Shown here one piece after another: positions 13,198 to 24,724 of a stretch of DNA of 64,000 nt. Numbering within the stretch: position 1 is the first letter of the stretch; every line of letters starts with the position of its first letter. The DNA is from Sphaerulina vaccinii (Eukaryota; Ascomycota; Dothideomycetes; Mycosphaerellales; Mycosphaerellaceae), in the NCBI GenBank assembly GCA_022570795.1, contig JAKUDP010000012.1, forward strand, positions 1 to 64,000, given 5' to 3'. Made by a program: the position numbers and the translations under genes. The notes below the pieces were generated by a model. The model searched no databases. It saw nothing but the letters and a program-made list of their open reading frames with translations, and was not told where the DNA came from.

Positions 13198-16043
13198 GGC
13201 CTTTTAGTTAGTATATCGAGATAGAATCTAGCAACCTAGTAACCTAGAGTAGTAGAGTATAATCTATATATAGTTATTATAGTTATTATAGACAATAATA
13301 AAAATATTAGAAAAGCTACTTAGAACTTAATATAGAAACTTTTTAAAGTAGGTTTAGATTAGAGTATATATAAAGCAATTATTATAGACTTGCTCTAGGA
13401 GAGTTAGAAGTATAATACTTGTATTATTACTATAGATACTATAGTCTATATCCGGTTTCTAGGCAAGTAATATATAGAGGCTCTAGAGGCTAGAGTTAAG
13501 TATATTATTAGTAACAAAGTACCTAAAAAGTTCCGAAACCTTATAGTTATAGCTATACTATAGTCTCTAAGTATCGTAAGATACTATAGCTAGCAGAATA
13601 CTACGGCTAAGTTTGTTCGACTTTTATAGTAGGTTACTAAAAAATATTAAAATTTTATATAAGTTACTATATCTATAATTAACTCTATTCTCTTATAATA
13701 TTATAAGCAAGCTATATGCGACAATCGGATCTAGTCTATATAGGAAGGCAGAGAGCAATTAGTACTAGAATAGTAGAACCTTAAGCAACTACTTATTAGA
13801 GGTACTACAAGTAATACTATCTAGAAGAAGCTATAGACGAAGTTATTATTAACTTTATTTTACGTCTAGTAGAAGATATTAAAAAATTAGAGGAGAGATA
13901 AAGTATATTTATATCTACTAGAATATAATAAGTATAGTATATTAAAGATATAAAGTAGTATACTCTAACTACCTTTTCTACCTAGCTCTAGCTCTTAGTA
14001 GGAGATAGCTCTATCTTTAGCTCCTAGAAAGAAGCTCTTAAAGTTGTATTCGAGTACTACTACTACTTTAACAAATAGAATATTTAACTATCTATATAAT
14101 CTAGGCGCTACCTACTAAAGCTCTACTTTAGTAGAAGAGCTCTTAGATATAGAGGCCAATATAACAAACGATATTAGCGAGACTAATATACTATATTATA
14201 AAAGTATAGAAATAGAGAAATCTACGACAAGAGATGCGAATTGTGACCTAACAAAGCTATCTAGCATAGATAACCTATTAGACAAGACTATAATATACGA
14301 GTAAGGTTTACCGAGGAATACTAGCTATAATAATAATATAATATTAATCTCTAATCGGCTCTTCGCAGACTATAGCTACCTAACTAGTATATAGCTATAC
14401 TATAACAAATACTATAATAGAATTTAAGTATATTAGCTTAAGCTTAAGATATATACTAATAGTAGGCAAGCGAATTAACTTTATATACTATAGGCTTAGT
14501 AGCTACGACTAATAATATAGTAGGCAACTATCTATAAAAATAGTAGTAAAAATAGTATTAGAATATCTTCTTACAAGGTCGATATAGAGGTTCTATAGTT
14601 CTCTATAGAGGCCTTCTATACTTATACTACTAATAGAAAGGTCTTCGACTACCTAGTACTTATTAAAAAGTAGTTTGGTAATACTAGTATATATATAGTC
14701 TAGAGTTATCTTAATTATTTATAAAATAAATATAGAAAGTAAAAGATTGCTATTAAAACTATAATAGACTTTGCTATAAAAAATATTATAGTAGAATTAT
14801 TCTATTATAAAATTAGTAATACAAACTAGAGTCTAGATAATAGTACTAATATATTAAGTCTATATAGAATTATAGAAGTATATTAGCCAAGGTTTATATA
14901 TCTACCTAGGTACTAGTTACTAAAGTCTCTTAGTATATATAGTTATAGCCTAGGTAAAGAGACGTCTATATATACTAATAATATAATAAGCTATAGCTCT
15001 TTCGATATTCTTAGGTTGCTAGATATATTCTCTAGCATATATATAGATACTCTAATAGGAACCTAGCTTTATAATCTTATAGGTATCAAACTATAGATAA
15101 TAGTACTCTAGAAAGAGATAATTAATATATAGAAATCTTTTACTAAAAATAGACTCCTTTTCGAGCCTAAAAAGAGAAAGTAATTAATTCTACTTAATAT
15201 AGACAATATTCTATTTATACCTCTAGGTATTAAGGTTATATATATAGTTTATACTATAGAAACTTCTCTAATAGAAGAGGGCATAGTCTAGGACTACTAT
15301 AATATAATTCTAACTCTTAAGTCTATTTACTAGATTATATCTTACTAGATAGCAAGAAATAAGGCTATACTATAGGAATTGCTAGCAATTGTCGCTATAC
15401 TATAATATTAAGTAAACTCGGACATAGTAAGATTCTTAAGTAAGGAGCAAAGATACTTATACTTCTAGGCCGAAGTTCGTTATATAGTTAGTAAGCTTAA
15501 GGCTCTAGAGTAAATATATTCGACTTGCGAGCCTAATATATACTTCTATACAAAAAGCCCTAGAAGATATATAGAATAGTATTATAATTATAGCGACCTA
15601 CTAGATATAGACTATACTTATATAACCGAAATATAATAAGAAGTTCGAGTAAAACGTTCTAAGAAGCTAGCCTACCTAAAATAGTATAAGATAATATAAA
15701 TATATTATAGTTTTACTATACCTATAGTAACTATTATAGCTATAACAATTTGCTAAATAAGAACTATAGTATATAATAGGGAAGATAAGAAAAGTTAAGC
15801 CTAAACAAGTAAGTTAGAATAATAAAACTATATAAAATAAAATAATTTGTACTAAATATTTTACTATCTTTAAAAAGCCCGAAGTAGCTATAAAAAGTCT
15901 AGATTCTACCTAAAACAGGCAGCTTAATAGCTAGAATTAATATCTATATAAAGGTTTTTAATTATACTATAGATAACCTATATATATAGTATTAGTTAGA
16001 ATACTACTAGTAATATAGTAGGCGCAAAATAGACTATAGTATT
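13198..16043. other. Decayed stretch, one long coding-like plus frame
   Basis: From about 13330 to 15780 one plus frame is broken only by TAG/TAA and has a coding-like composition. It includes the segments YIISNKVPKKFRN near 13500 and YNREDKKS near 15780, preceded by a hydrophobic run. I do not recognise the product. An 86-bp piece of it (15533-15618) is closely similar to 56128-56213, which suggests a shared gene family or repeat. About 14220-14300 keeps more CpA and TpG than its surroundings. The stretch from 15800 to 16043 would be the upstream region of the monooxygenase fossil and shows no clear promoter element. Confidence 0.3.
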
Positions 16044-16790
16044 ATAAAATTTGTGTCTTTATTACTATTGTTCGCTTGGACATACCTCGGATATATAGAG
16101 ATAAGCTAGCCTTATTCTATATATAGTCGTCTAAACCTAGTAGATACTAACAAGTATTATAATATAACGTCGCTACTACTAGTAGACAGAATAGATTTTC
16201 TATACAAAAGCTATCTCAAGAATACTAACTAGAACCCTATAGCCGACTACGTCGTAGGCCAAGTCTATAATATAATATTAGAAGGTACTTAACCTATACT
16301 AGCTATATATAGTAGTAGCTCCTACTAGATCTCGCTATTTTATAATAATAGTTTATTATTTTATATTATTAAAAGTATTATTAGTAGCTATCCTCTTATA
16401 TTAAACTATATATTCAAGATTCTACTTTCTATACCAAATAGTAAAGCAATCCTAGCTTGGAGCTAGTAGAATTATATAGGAGTTCGAGAGTTTTATATAA
16501 ATTGTACCTAGGTCGAGACTTTAGAAAAGATAGGTTCTAACTTTAGCTCTCTTTCTTATATCTAGAAAGCTAATCTCTAAAGTATTAATAATTATAGGAC
16601 TATAGAGAATATTAATTCTATATACTCGAACTCTAGGTAGAATATAGAATATAGCACTAGATTAAGCAAGTCGAGCCTACCTTCTCTAGATATTTATTCT
16701 ATAGCTTTGTAATAGTTCTAAACTCGTCGATTAGCAAAGTCTCTATACCTAGTATATTATTATTACTAAGTATAAGGAGGCTAAGAATAT
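16044..16790 (+). pseudogene. AA11-like lytic polysaccharide monooxygenase fossil (secreted)
   Basis: Decayed gene for a secreted copper monooxygenase-like protein of the AA11 type, which oxidatively cleaves chitin outside the cell. It stays in one plus frame. ATA at 16044 replaces ATG and is followed by KFVSLLLLFAWTYLG, a clear signal peptide. The mature chain would begin H-x-E-x-S, but the first residue, the N-terminal copper-brace His, is now TAT (Tyr) at 16092-16094. Later come a block matching the family's ..P.fPCKGY region (about 16195-16215), ISLFYNNS.LFYIIKSIIS (about 16330-16385) and the signature AILAWS**NYIGVREFYINC (about 16449-16508), where the two stops stand for Trp or Gln. A PNPG-like NSR*NIEY block lies near 16630. 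Cys codons are mostly changed to Tyr. The 3' end is uncertain. A related secreted family with the same W-x-W..N..REFY.NC signature is the main alternative. Confidence 0.75.
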
Positions 16791-17330
16791 ATTCTAGTCT
16801 ATAATAATATAGATACTATATAAGTACTAATAAAAATATACTAGTTAGCAAAGTAGATATAGTTCTAAAACTAACCTAGTACTCGAAAGAATAGAAGTTA
16901 TTACTATTAGATAGATAGAATAAGTATAGTTAGATCTCGCAGCTTTCTAACTACTTAGCCTTACTAGTATCTAAGCCCTCGCGCGTTCTAGAGTATACTA
17001 TTACTTACTAGAACTTAAAATTATAATATCTATATAGGAGGTATAGGCCAAAATTATAATATATATTATAGCTAATAAATAGTTTGCCAAATTTGTATAT
17101 TTTATTAAAAGGAATATTATATTACTAGGTACTAAATAGTAGAATATTCTAGAATATAGCTATATTTATAATTTGTACTTAGAAAAGAGAAAGTTAGATA
17201 AATATTCTTTTATAGGTTATATAAACCTTAGAAAAATTATTATAACCTTACCTATACTATATTTAAATATATACTTATAAATAATATTACTTTAATACTA
17301 CGAGGACGATATAGGCTTATAGTAGACTAA
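16791..17330. other. Decayed stretch between monooxygenase fossil and Gypsy insertion
   Basis: A plus frame at about 17130-17230 gives LEKRKLDKYSFIGY, slightly reminiscent of the segment between integrase and reverse transcriptase in Copia polyproteins. The flanking frame shows no integrase motifs, so I do not call it a Copia remnant. Nothing else is recognisable. Confidence 0.2.
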
Positions 17331-17335
17331 GTATT
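17331..17335. repeat. Target-site duplication of Gypsy element (left)
   Basis: GTATT here is repeated exactly at 24725-24729, immediately outside the two outer LTR ends. A 5-bp duplication is the usual size for Ty3/Gypsy integrases. Confidence 0.95.
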
Positions 17336-17518
17336 TATAATATTATAAATAGTAGTATAGTAAATTAGGTTGTAGACAAAGTATCTAAGAAGAGCGCAAA
17401 AGCGCAAACAAGTAAGTATAAGAAAAGCGCCAAGCGCGCTAGCTATATTGGGCCTAGCTATATATATATAATAGTTATAAGTAAATATAGGTAGGTAGGT
17501 AGGTATCGGGTTGTAATA
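17336..17518 (-). repeat. 3' LTR of Gypsy element
   Basis: This 183-bp copy matches 24542-24724 in length and over its whole span, including the shared GCGCAAACAAGTAAGTATAAG region and a run of GTAG repeats. Its ends read TA instead of the original TG/CA, as expected after RIP. Confidence 0.95.
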
Positions 17519-17534
17519 CTACCTCCTCCTTAAA
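17519..17534 (-). other. Polypurine tract of Gypsy element
   Basis: On the minus strand this reads AAGGAGGAGGTAG directly before the 3' LTR. It is the expected plus-strand priming site for reverse transcription. Confidence 0.8.
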
Positions 17535-18179
17535 ATAGCCTCTGTCTATAGAGGCTCTAATATATATTTATAATATTAAGCTACTTGTATTATATATACA
17601 AAGGCAATATTATTATCTAATCTATTATCCAAATTATCTTCTTTATTCAAATTATTATTTAAGCTATATTTTGTATTCTATTCCTTCTAAGTACTAATAG
17701 TATCTTCTTATTTTATAATTAGTCCGGCTCTACCTCTACTCTATATTAGATATAAGAGCTCTTCTAGTAATATAAGGTTTGAGTTAGTAAAAACTATATT
17801 ATTACTTTCGATTCTATTTAGATTAGTATTACTAATATAAGTATTGCGATCTAAAATGCGCTCGTTAATAGTATCTACTACGTAACTACTAGCATCTACT
17901 AGTATATTTGTATTTATAGTATTTTAGCTACTAAAGCTAGTAGCAGAGCCTCGTAGTAAGTATAAACTCGGTATAAAAGCTAGGCTATCCCTTTAAAGAC
18001 TTAGTATATAGTACTTCTAATCTACTACCTTAACCGACGCGCAAGTTACTTGTTACGAATCTATACGCGAGTCTAGTTCTAGACTAGTTATAAAGTACTT
18101 AACTTCTATTATTAGTAAGTAAGGAGGTATATTAGATATACTATTTAGTAACTTCGTATAAAAAGATACTACCTTATTA

Positions 18180-21100
18180 GGTGCGCCTTCGAAGTAACTC
18201 TTAGGCTCCTATATTAGCTTATTATAACTAACCTACTTTACTTTAAATATTAGTATTAGTTACTTACTAAGCTCTTTCTACTATATATATATCGGCCTCC
18301 AAGTTTCTACTACTACAATCTCTTCTACCTTATACTCGAGGTCTCCTCTATTATCTCCTAATTAGTAAATATAAATCGGTAGTAGAGGGCCGTTAGCCGG
18401 CGAAGTTTAACTAGGTAGAGGATTGTTATTAGTAGACTATAGGAAGTTCGAGTAGAAGATAGGGTACTTCTATATATCTAGTAGAAGGTCGATATAGTAT
18501 ACGTTATATAGTAGAATACGAAAAACTTTATATAGCCTAGAGAATTTATAATTAAGCTTCTTAGTATTATAGTCCGTACCCTAGTTGCAAGTAGCTATAT
18601 ATACTAGGTTATCTTTATAATAGATTAGAGCTAGTATGCGGCCGCTATTAGCGTTATCTACCTATCTAGCCTACGCTAAGTATATATATTCCTAGGTATA
18701 CTTATAAATATTAGTAATATACTTACTAAAGTTGCTAGTAGCCTAGGTATCTAGCTATTATTTATATAGAAGTACTAGTATATTAGACTAAGTATCGATA
18801 ATAGGTAGTCTTATATTATATCCTCTAGTAGCAAAGAAAGGTAATACTTCTATAGTCTCTAAGTTGTAGTTATTAATTACTAGCTTACTAATAGGTAGAA
18901 GATTAACCTAGTTGTTTTAAGTATAGTTATAGAAGGCTCGGAGATACTACTTAATACTTTTATTTATATTCTTAGACTATCTATCTATTTCTAGATAGAA
19001 AGCCGTCGAAGGTTTCTACTTAATATCTAGAAGCTTATAGAAGCGCTTAAAGAAAGCTAATAACTAGTTAGTTCCTCTATTAATTATAATAGACTCTAGC
19101 GCGCTATATCTTGCGAAGACATTCTTAAGGAATACTAATATAATATAAAAAGTATTAAGCCGATATATAGAAATAGTATACTATTCTTTAGTTAAGTAGT
19201 AGGTTGCTATTAAGATATTCTTATATACTACTCTATTAATCTTACTTTTTAAAAGTAGTAGCTTAATAACAAAGTCTATTATAATATATTACTATAGTCG
19301 GTATAGTATAGGTAATAGTATAAGTAGGCTACTATATACTTAAGTAGTTACTTTCGTAGTTCTATATACTTTGTAGTTATAGATAAATCGCTTTACTATC
19401 TACTATACGAATAGCTATATATAGGAGCATATTAAAAGGCCGAACGTCTTCGCAATACTAGGGTATCTAGTAGCTAATATACTATAGCAATCCTTAATTA
19501 CAAAGGTTCGTATTAGGTATATAATCTTAGAATCTGTTAGTAGTATAAGTATACTAGCTTCTCCGAACCTATTAGTAATATATATTCTCTAATTGCATAC
19601 TATTACTAATACTTAATCTATCTTATATTATCGAAGGAAACTAGCTATCTACCTAAGTAATAGTTCTTTAAGCGCTTGTTAGACTAGCTTCTCTTAGTAT
19701 AGCTATTTAATTACTATTAGTAGATCTATATTCTCTATAGCTATAATATCGGCGATCTTGTTACTACTAATATCCTTATCTTCTATTAGGTTTATCGCTA
19801 CTACCTTTAGTATAATATCTAGTCTATTAGAGCTAAGGATTATCTACTATTAGTATAGAACTCTTAGATTATCTAGCGAAGTAGGTAGGTCTTAGAATTG
19901 TTATATTAAGCTATTAGGTTTAGTACCTTGCAAGCTAGGTCTATATATAATCTTAAAGTTAAACTATAATAAGAACTTAGCCTAATAGGCTTGTTGTCTA
20001 TTAAGCTACTTAGTAGTTATAAAATACTCTAAGTTCTTATAGTTAGATAGTACTCGGATATAATTATTACTATCGAAGTATTCGAAGTTGCTATCTATTT
20101 CTTCCTCTTCTACTATAAGCTCTAGATACTATTTTTTAAAGGCTAGAATAATAGTAAGGAGTTCCTTATCGTAGATCTCGTAGTTATACTCTATAGGACT
20201 TATCTTCTTAGATATATATATAACCGGCTTCTACTTCTTAGTAATAGAGTTGAGCTATAAAAGTATAGCTATAGTAATATAGTTAGATATATTAGTTTCT
20301 ACGACTATCTACTACTCTATATAGTATATTTCTAATATTAGGTTAGCTACGAAGGCTTGCTTAAGGTCCTTAAAAGCCTTCTTGCATTTAGTAGTCTATA
20401 TAAACTTAATATAGCCCTTCTTATCTAAAGCTTTACTATTACTAGCCTTCCTTGTTAGAGCTATTAATAGTACTATAATATAGCTAAACTTATCGATAAA
20501 CTTGTAGTAGAAGTTGCTAAAGCTAAGGAAGGCCTATACGTTCTTAATATAGGTAGAAGTCTCCTATACTACAATTATAGCAATTTTCTTAGAATCTATA
20601 TATACTCTATTTTTACTAATAATTATACTAAGGTACTTGGTCTCGTAGATAAAAAACTTATATTTCTTAATATCTAGTTATAATCTAGTATCGAGAAGCT
20701 TCTATATTACTTTCTATATATATTATATATATTCTTTATAAGTGTTACTAAATACTAGGTAATTGTCGAGATATATAGAGTAGAATATATCGAGGAAGTC
20801 TTGTAATATATTATTAATATAGCTCTAGAAGGTGCCTAGTATATTATAAGCTCTAAATAGTATTATAATATATTCGAACTAACCGTAGCGAGTAGTAAAT
20901 ATAGTTTTCTATATATTCCTAGCTACTATATAGATGCGATTAAATACTATAATAATATCTAGCTTAGTAAACTATTCCTTACCTAAGATATAGTTTAGAG
21001 TTTTTTAAACTAATAGAATAGAATATCGTAACTTGATTATTAATATATTAAGTCTACGATAGTTAATATAGACGCGCAGACTACTATTTGGCTTCTTGAC

Positions 21101-22130
21101 AATAAGAACTAGTACTACTATAGAGGAAACTAAGCCGCAAATATTGCCCTTCTCGAGTTAATTATTAATCTACTTCTTAATAACTTTATTCTTATATTAA
21201 GATATAGGGTAGGGGCGTTTAAAGAGTAGAATAGTACTATCCTTAAGCTTAATCGTATAGTCGATACTAGGTCTATATAGTAGAAGCTTCTCTACTTCTC
21301 GTTAGTTAAATAGAGCTATATAGTTATAGAATTCTTTTAGTAGTATATTCTTAATAGTATTATAAATAGTTAGGTTCGTTATACTAGTTATAAACTTCTC
21401 GTAGTCTACTATAGCTATTATATATACTCGTACCTAATATATATATTCGTCGATAACTATAGCTACTAATCTACTATAGTAGGTAAAAGCTTTCCCTACT
21501 TTTATAGTATAAGTAGTTAGCCTACCTAAAAGTATCTATTTCTACTTATTCTAACCGACTATCTATATAGTATAAATCTCGGTATCTTTCTATTATAATA
21601 TACGTTATAGTACTATAGGGCTAACCTTTATAATATCTAGTATATCTATATCTATAGCTTTCTCCTTATATATATAAGTATATATAGTTGCTAGAAAGCT
21701 CTATACTAAAGTATATTTATAATTAATCTTATATAAGGTAGAGTCTAGTATTATCCTACCTTCTACCTATATAATACTTAGTTAATATTAGTCGAACTAC
21801 CTACAACTAAGAACTATATTATAGTCCGGATCTAGCTTAGTAACGAAAGTATAGAACTATTCGAGGTAGCCTCTAATATTAAGGTTTATCTTCGCGACGT
21901 ACTTAATATCTACTAAAGCTTGTTCGCTAGTAGCTAGTCCGAGCCGCCTAGCTTGTTCGAGAGATATAAGAATAAAGTATTATTTATATTTATATATAAA
22001 GGATAAATTAATATAATAAGAGTTAGCTCTATAATTAAAGTAAAGTCTAGTATTCTAATTATTAGCTATACTATCTATAATAATATACTCTATAATCTCT
22101 AGTAATATACCTAGTAATTCTACTATTTCT
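18180..22130 (-). pseudogene. Gypsy pol fossil (PR-RT-RH-IN-chromodomain)
   Basis: Decayed pol polyprotein of the chromovirus, read on the minus strand. The protease region (about 22090-21850) ends in LEQARRLGLATSEQALVDIK. Reverse transcriptase spans about 21450-20600. Its active-site motif reads DFLDIFYSIYLDN, with the YLDD box at 20762-20773 now YLDN. RNase H (about 20330-19950) contains KKISPIEYNYEIYDKELL. The integrase zinc-binding region lies at about 19620-19400 (SIAKTFGLLICSYI) and the integrase core at about 19300-18850. At the C-terminus (about 18350-18180) DLEYKVEEIVVVETWRPIYI, then a V.Y..L.QEPKSYF block, matches a chromodomain, which in chromoviruses steers integration to H3K9-methylated chromatin. 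Many internal TAG/TAA stops are present. Confidence 0.92.
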
Positions 22131-22199
22131 ATCTCCTTTTAGATAGTAGTAGAAAGCGCCTTTAGCTTTGTTAATTTATTACAACCTCTATTTATTATA

Positions 22200-24450
22200 C
22201 TTAAATAGAGGTCTCGCTATTTCCCTAACTACTATTATTAGTATTAGAGCTACTATAAGTACTTATAGTATTAGCGCGTAGTAGTATCTAGTACTTTTTA
22301 AAGACGCAAGCTAGATTACAACTATAGTAACTATACTCGTAGTAGTATAGGTAGTAACTACTCTAAATAAGTTTAAAGCGCTTATTATTAGTAAGTAGCT
22401 TTAGATTCTTAAACTTCTCTAGTAGATTGGAGTATAGAAGTAGGCCGCTATTATTATTATTATTATTACTACCTCTACTATTAGAACCTCTATAACCTCT
22501 ATACTAACTTCTACTACTACCTTAGTTTCCTCTACTACTACGATTATTATTATTATTAGCATAAGCTAGCTTGTTCGCGTTAAGCCGAGCGAAGCTATTC
22601 TAGATATTATATAGGCAATCTATTAACTTCTTAAGAGTATAGTATATAGAGCTATTAATTAGACGATTGCTATAGTAGTAGTTAAAAGAGCCTTCGAGTA
22701 GCTACTTTTCGAACTCGGCTATAAAATAAATACAAGTATAGTACTTTTGGAACTTAGTATAGTAAGTACTAAATAACTTCTTGTCTCCTTGCTTAAGTAT
22801 AGACAATTTATAGAATAAATAGTTAGCTTGTTTATACTAGCTATAGCGCTCGGTTATATACTCTAGTATCTTATCGAGAGACTTAAAAGAGTCGATAGTA
22901 GCTTATTTATTAATATAGGAGGGGATGCGTAGGTTAAGGAGTTACTATATATCTAGCTTAGTAAGGCTATAAATATAGATAAGTAATAAGTTAATATTAT
23001 AGAAGATACTACTACTAATCTTGTTCTCGATATTATATATCTACTTATTAAAGGCTAGCTCTCTATTATTACTAAACTTGTCTAGTATATAGATATTGCA
23101 ACTACCTTTAATAGCAAGGACCTATCTATTATTATACTAAGTAAAGTTCGACGCGCTAGATTAGGCGCCTAGAGTATTACTATTATTAATATAGTAACTA
23201 TATTATTACTAGAAGAGGTCTCTATTAGAACTATAGGTATCTCCTTTATAGTATCTAATATAAGGTAAATATAATAAGCTATTATAGCAGCCGCGAGGTC
23301 TAGATCGCGAGTATAAGTTATAGTAGCCTCGACTTTTAGAGGAATCTCCTCTACTTCCGCCTCCGCTACTACTACTAGTACTAGTACTAGCACTGTTAGC
23401 TAGTAGGCGGCTATATAAGAAGAGGCTCAAGTTATAATTAGAGAGCTACTAGATATACTCCTCGAGTTCCTTATTCTTCTAAGTAATATCTATAATATTA
23501 TTATATAAGATACTAAGCTCGAGTAAGGTTTCTTAACTAGCTTTAGCTTCTTGAGCCTCTAATTACTCAACCTTCTTTTATAGTTTATTAGATAGATTCT
23601 TATAGAAGTTTTTATATTATTTAATACTTTCTATATCTTTCTTTAACTCGGCTATAAAGGCTTTACTATTATTATTAATAATATTACTAAGCTCTCTATT
23701 AATTATATCGCTATACCTTAGTTATAGCTATATCCTTTTTTATAACTAAAGTATCCTTTTTGGTACTTAGTATCTCTTTCTTAGTATTTAAAGTATCTCT
23801 CTTAGACTCGAGTCTATTATACTAAGTAACTATATTCTTATTCTTCTATTAATTAAGTTTGTTAGCTTTCTAAATAACTACTAACTAGTTTAGAGCTAGC
23901 TTATAGTTATAGAAGATATTATAGAGTATATTATATATACCCTCTAGTACTACCTTAGTAATATCTTAAAGCTTAAAAAGAGATAGACTTTTAAGAAAAG
24001 TAACTTCTAATATAACTTCCTTGCCGGCTACGTCGGCGAAAGTAATCTAAGTGCAGTCTTCGTTAAACAAGTTATTATACTTATAGGTAATATACTCGAA
24101 GAGGTTAAGACTATTTTTAAAGTCGGGCTCTTCTTCGATTATTTAGAGCTTATTAGCAATTTCCTACTACTATTAGCGGAGTACGTCGGCATACTAGCAG
24201 AATATGTCGCTTTCTAGTTAGCGACCTTAGGTTTAAAAATCTATATTAGTAGCTCCGAAGAGCGACTTGTAATTAAAAATAGACGCGTATAGGTTGAGAC
24301 TACGAGCGCCTAGCAGATCGCTATTAAGTCTCGCTATATTAAGGTGGCTCGACTCGACTAATAACTAAGGTCTATAACTACTATAGTAACTATAACCTTA
24401 ACTAAGAACTATAATTTTACTATAGGCGCGCTTTTGCTAGAGCTACTTTA
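22200..24450 (-). pseudogene. Gypsy gag fossil
   Basis: Decayed capsid region on the minus strand upstream of pol. Around 23900-23730 it encodes a Lys/Glu/Thr-rich coiled coil (KKEILSTKKDTLVIKKD). Around 23430-23209 a 73-codon piece remains open and is Ser/Gly/Arg-rich (SSSSGGGSRGDSSKSRGYYN). Around 22560-22440 an Asn/Arg/Gly-rich tail (RYRGYRG-like repeats between Asn runs) precedes a Cys/Tyr-rich segment near 22340-22280, where a zinc knuckle would be expected. The Asn runs are ATT microsatellites on the plus strand. The 23169-23393 open frame on the same strand is an overlapping shadow, not a second product. Confidence 0.7.
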
Positions 24451-24541
24451 AGTTCGTACTTTTGGTATAAGACGCGTTCTAAACGCAGCGTTAACTATAA
24501 CTATAACTAGGAACTATATACTATAAGTAGGATCTATAAAG

Positions 24542-24724
24542 TATAATATTATAAATAGTAGTATAGTAAATTAGGTTATAGACAAAGTATCTAAAAGGAG
24601 CGCAAAGGCGCAAACAAGTAAGTATAAGAAAAGTACTAAGCATGCTAGCCGCATCGGGCCTAGACGCGTATATATAATAGTTATAAGTAAATATAGGTAG
24701 GTAGGTAGGTGTCGGGTTATAATA
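24542..24724 (-). repeat. 5' LTR of Gypsy element
   Basis: 183 bp, paired with 17336-17518. This copy keeps a few CpA/TpG sites lost from its partner (GCATGCTAGCCGCATCGGG). The outer end abuts GTATT at 24725-24729, the right copy of the target-site duplication. Confidence 0.95.

Larger units (their letters stand above)
17336..24724 (-). mobile_element. Full-length chromodomain Ty3/Gypsy retrotransposon, RIP-killed
   Basis: A complete 7,389-bp element on the minus strand, bounded by two 183-bp LTRs and a perfect GTATT duplication. Reading the minus strand from 24.5 kb downwards gives coiled-coil gag, an Arg/Gly/Asn-rich gag tail, a protease region, reverse transcriptase, RNase H, integrase and a C-terminal chromodomain, which is the order of a chromovirus. 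A purine run (AAGGAGGAGG on the minus strand, 17521-17534) sits directly inside the 3' LTR as the polypurine tract. The coding region is full of TAG/TAA stops, and the LTRs differ mainly by transitions, so both the element and its ends were mutated after insertion. It was inserted into already non-element DNA downstream of the monooxygenase fossil. Confidence 0.96.

Noticed and set aside
13330..15780. Very long plus-strand frame without TGA
   Set aside because: RIP removes TGA almost everywhere, so absence of TGA stops is not evidence of a gene. Kept only as an unassigned coding-like stretch.
17100..17335. Possible Copia integrase/RT linker (LEKRKLDKYSFIGY)
   Set aside because: Neither integrase motifs upstream nor reverse transcriptase downstream of the Gypsy insertion could be found, so the likeness is probably chance.
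23169..23393. 74-codon minus-strand open frame (MLVLVLVVVAEAEVEE...)
   Set aside because: It overlaps the Ser/Gly/Arg-rich gag frame of the Gypsy element in another frame and is a shadow of it.
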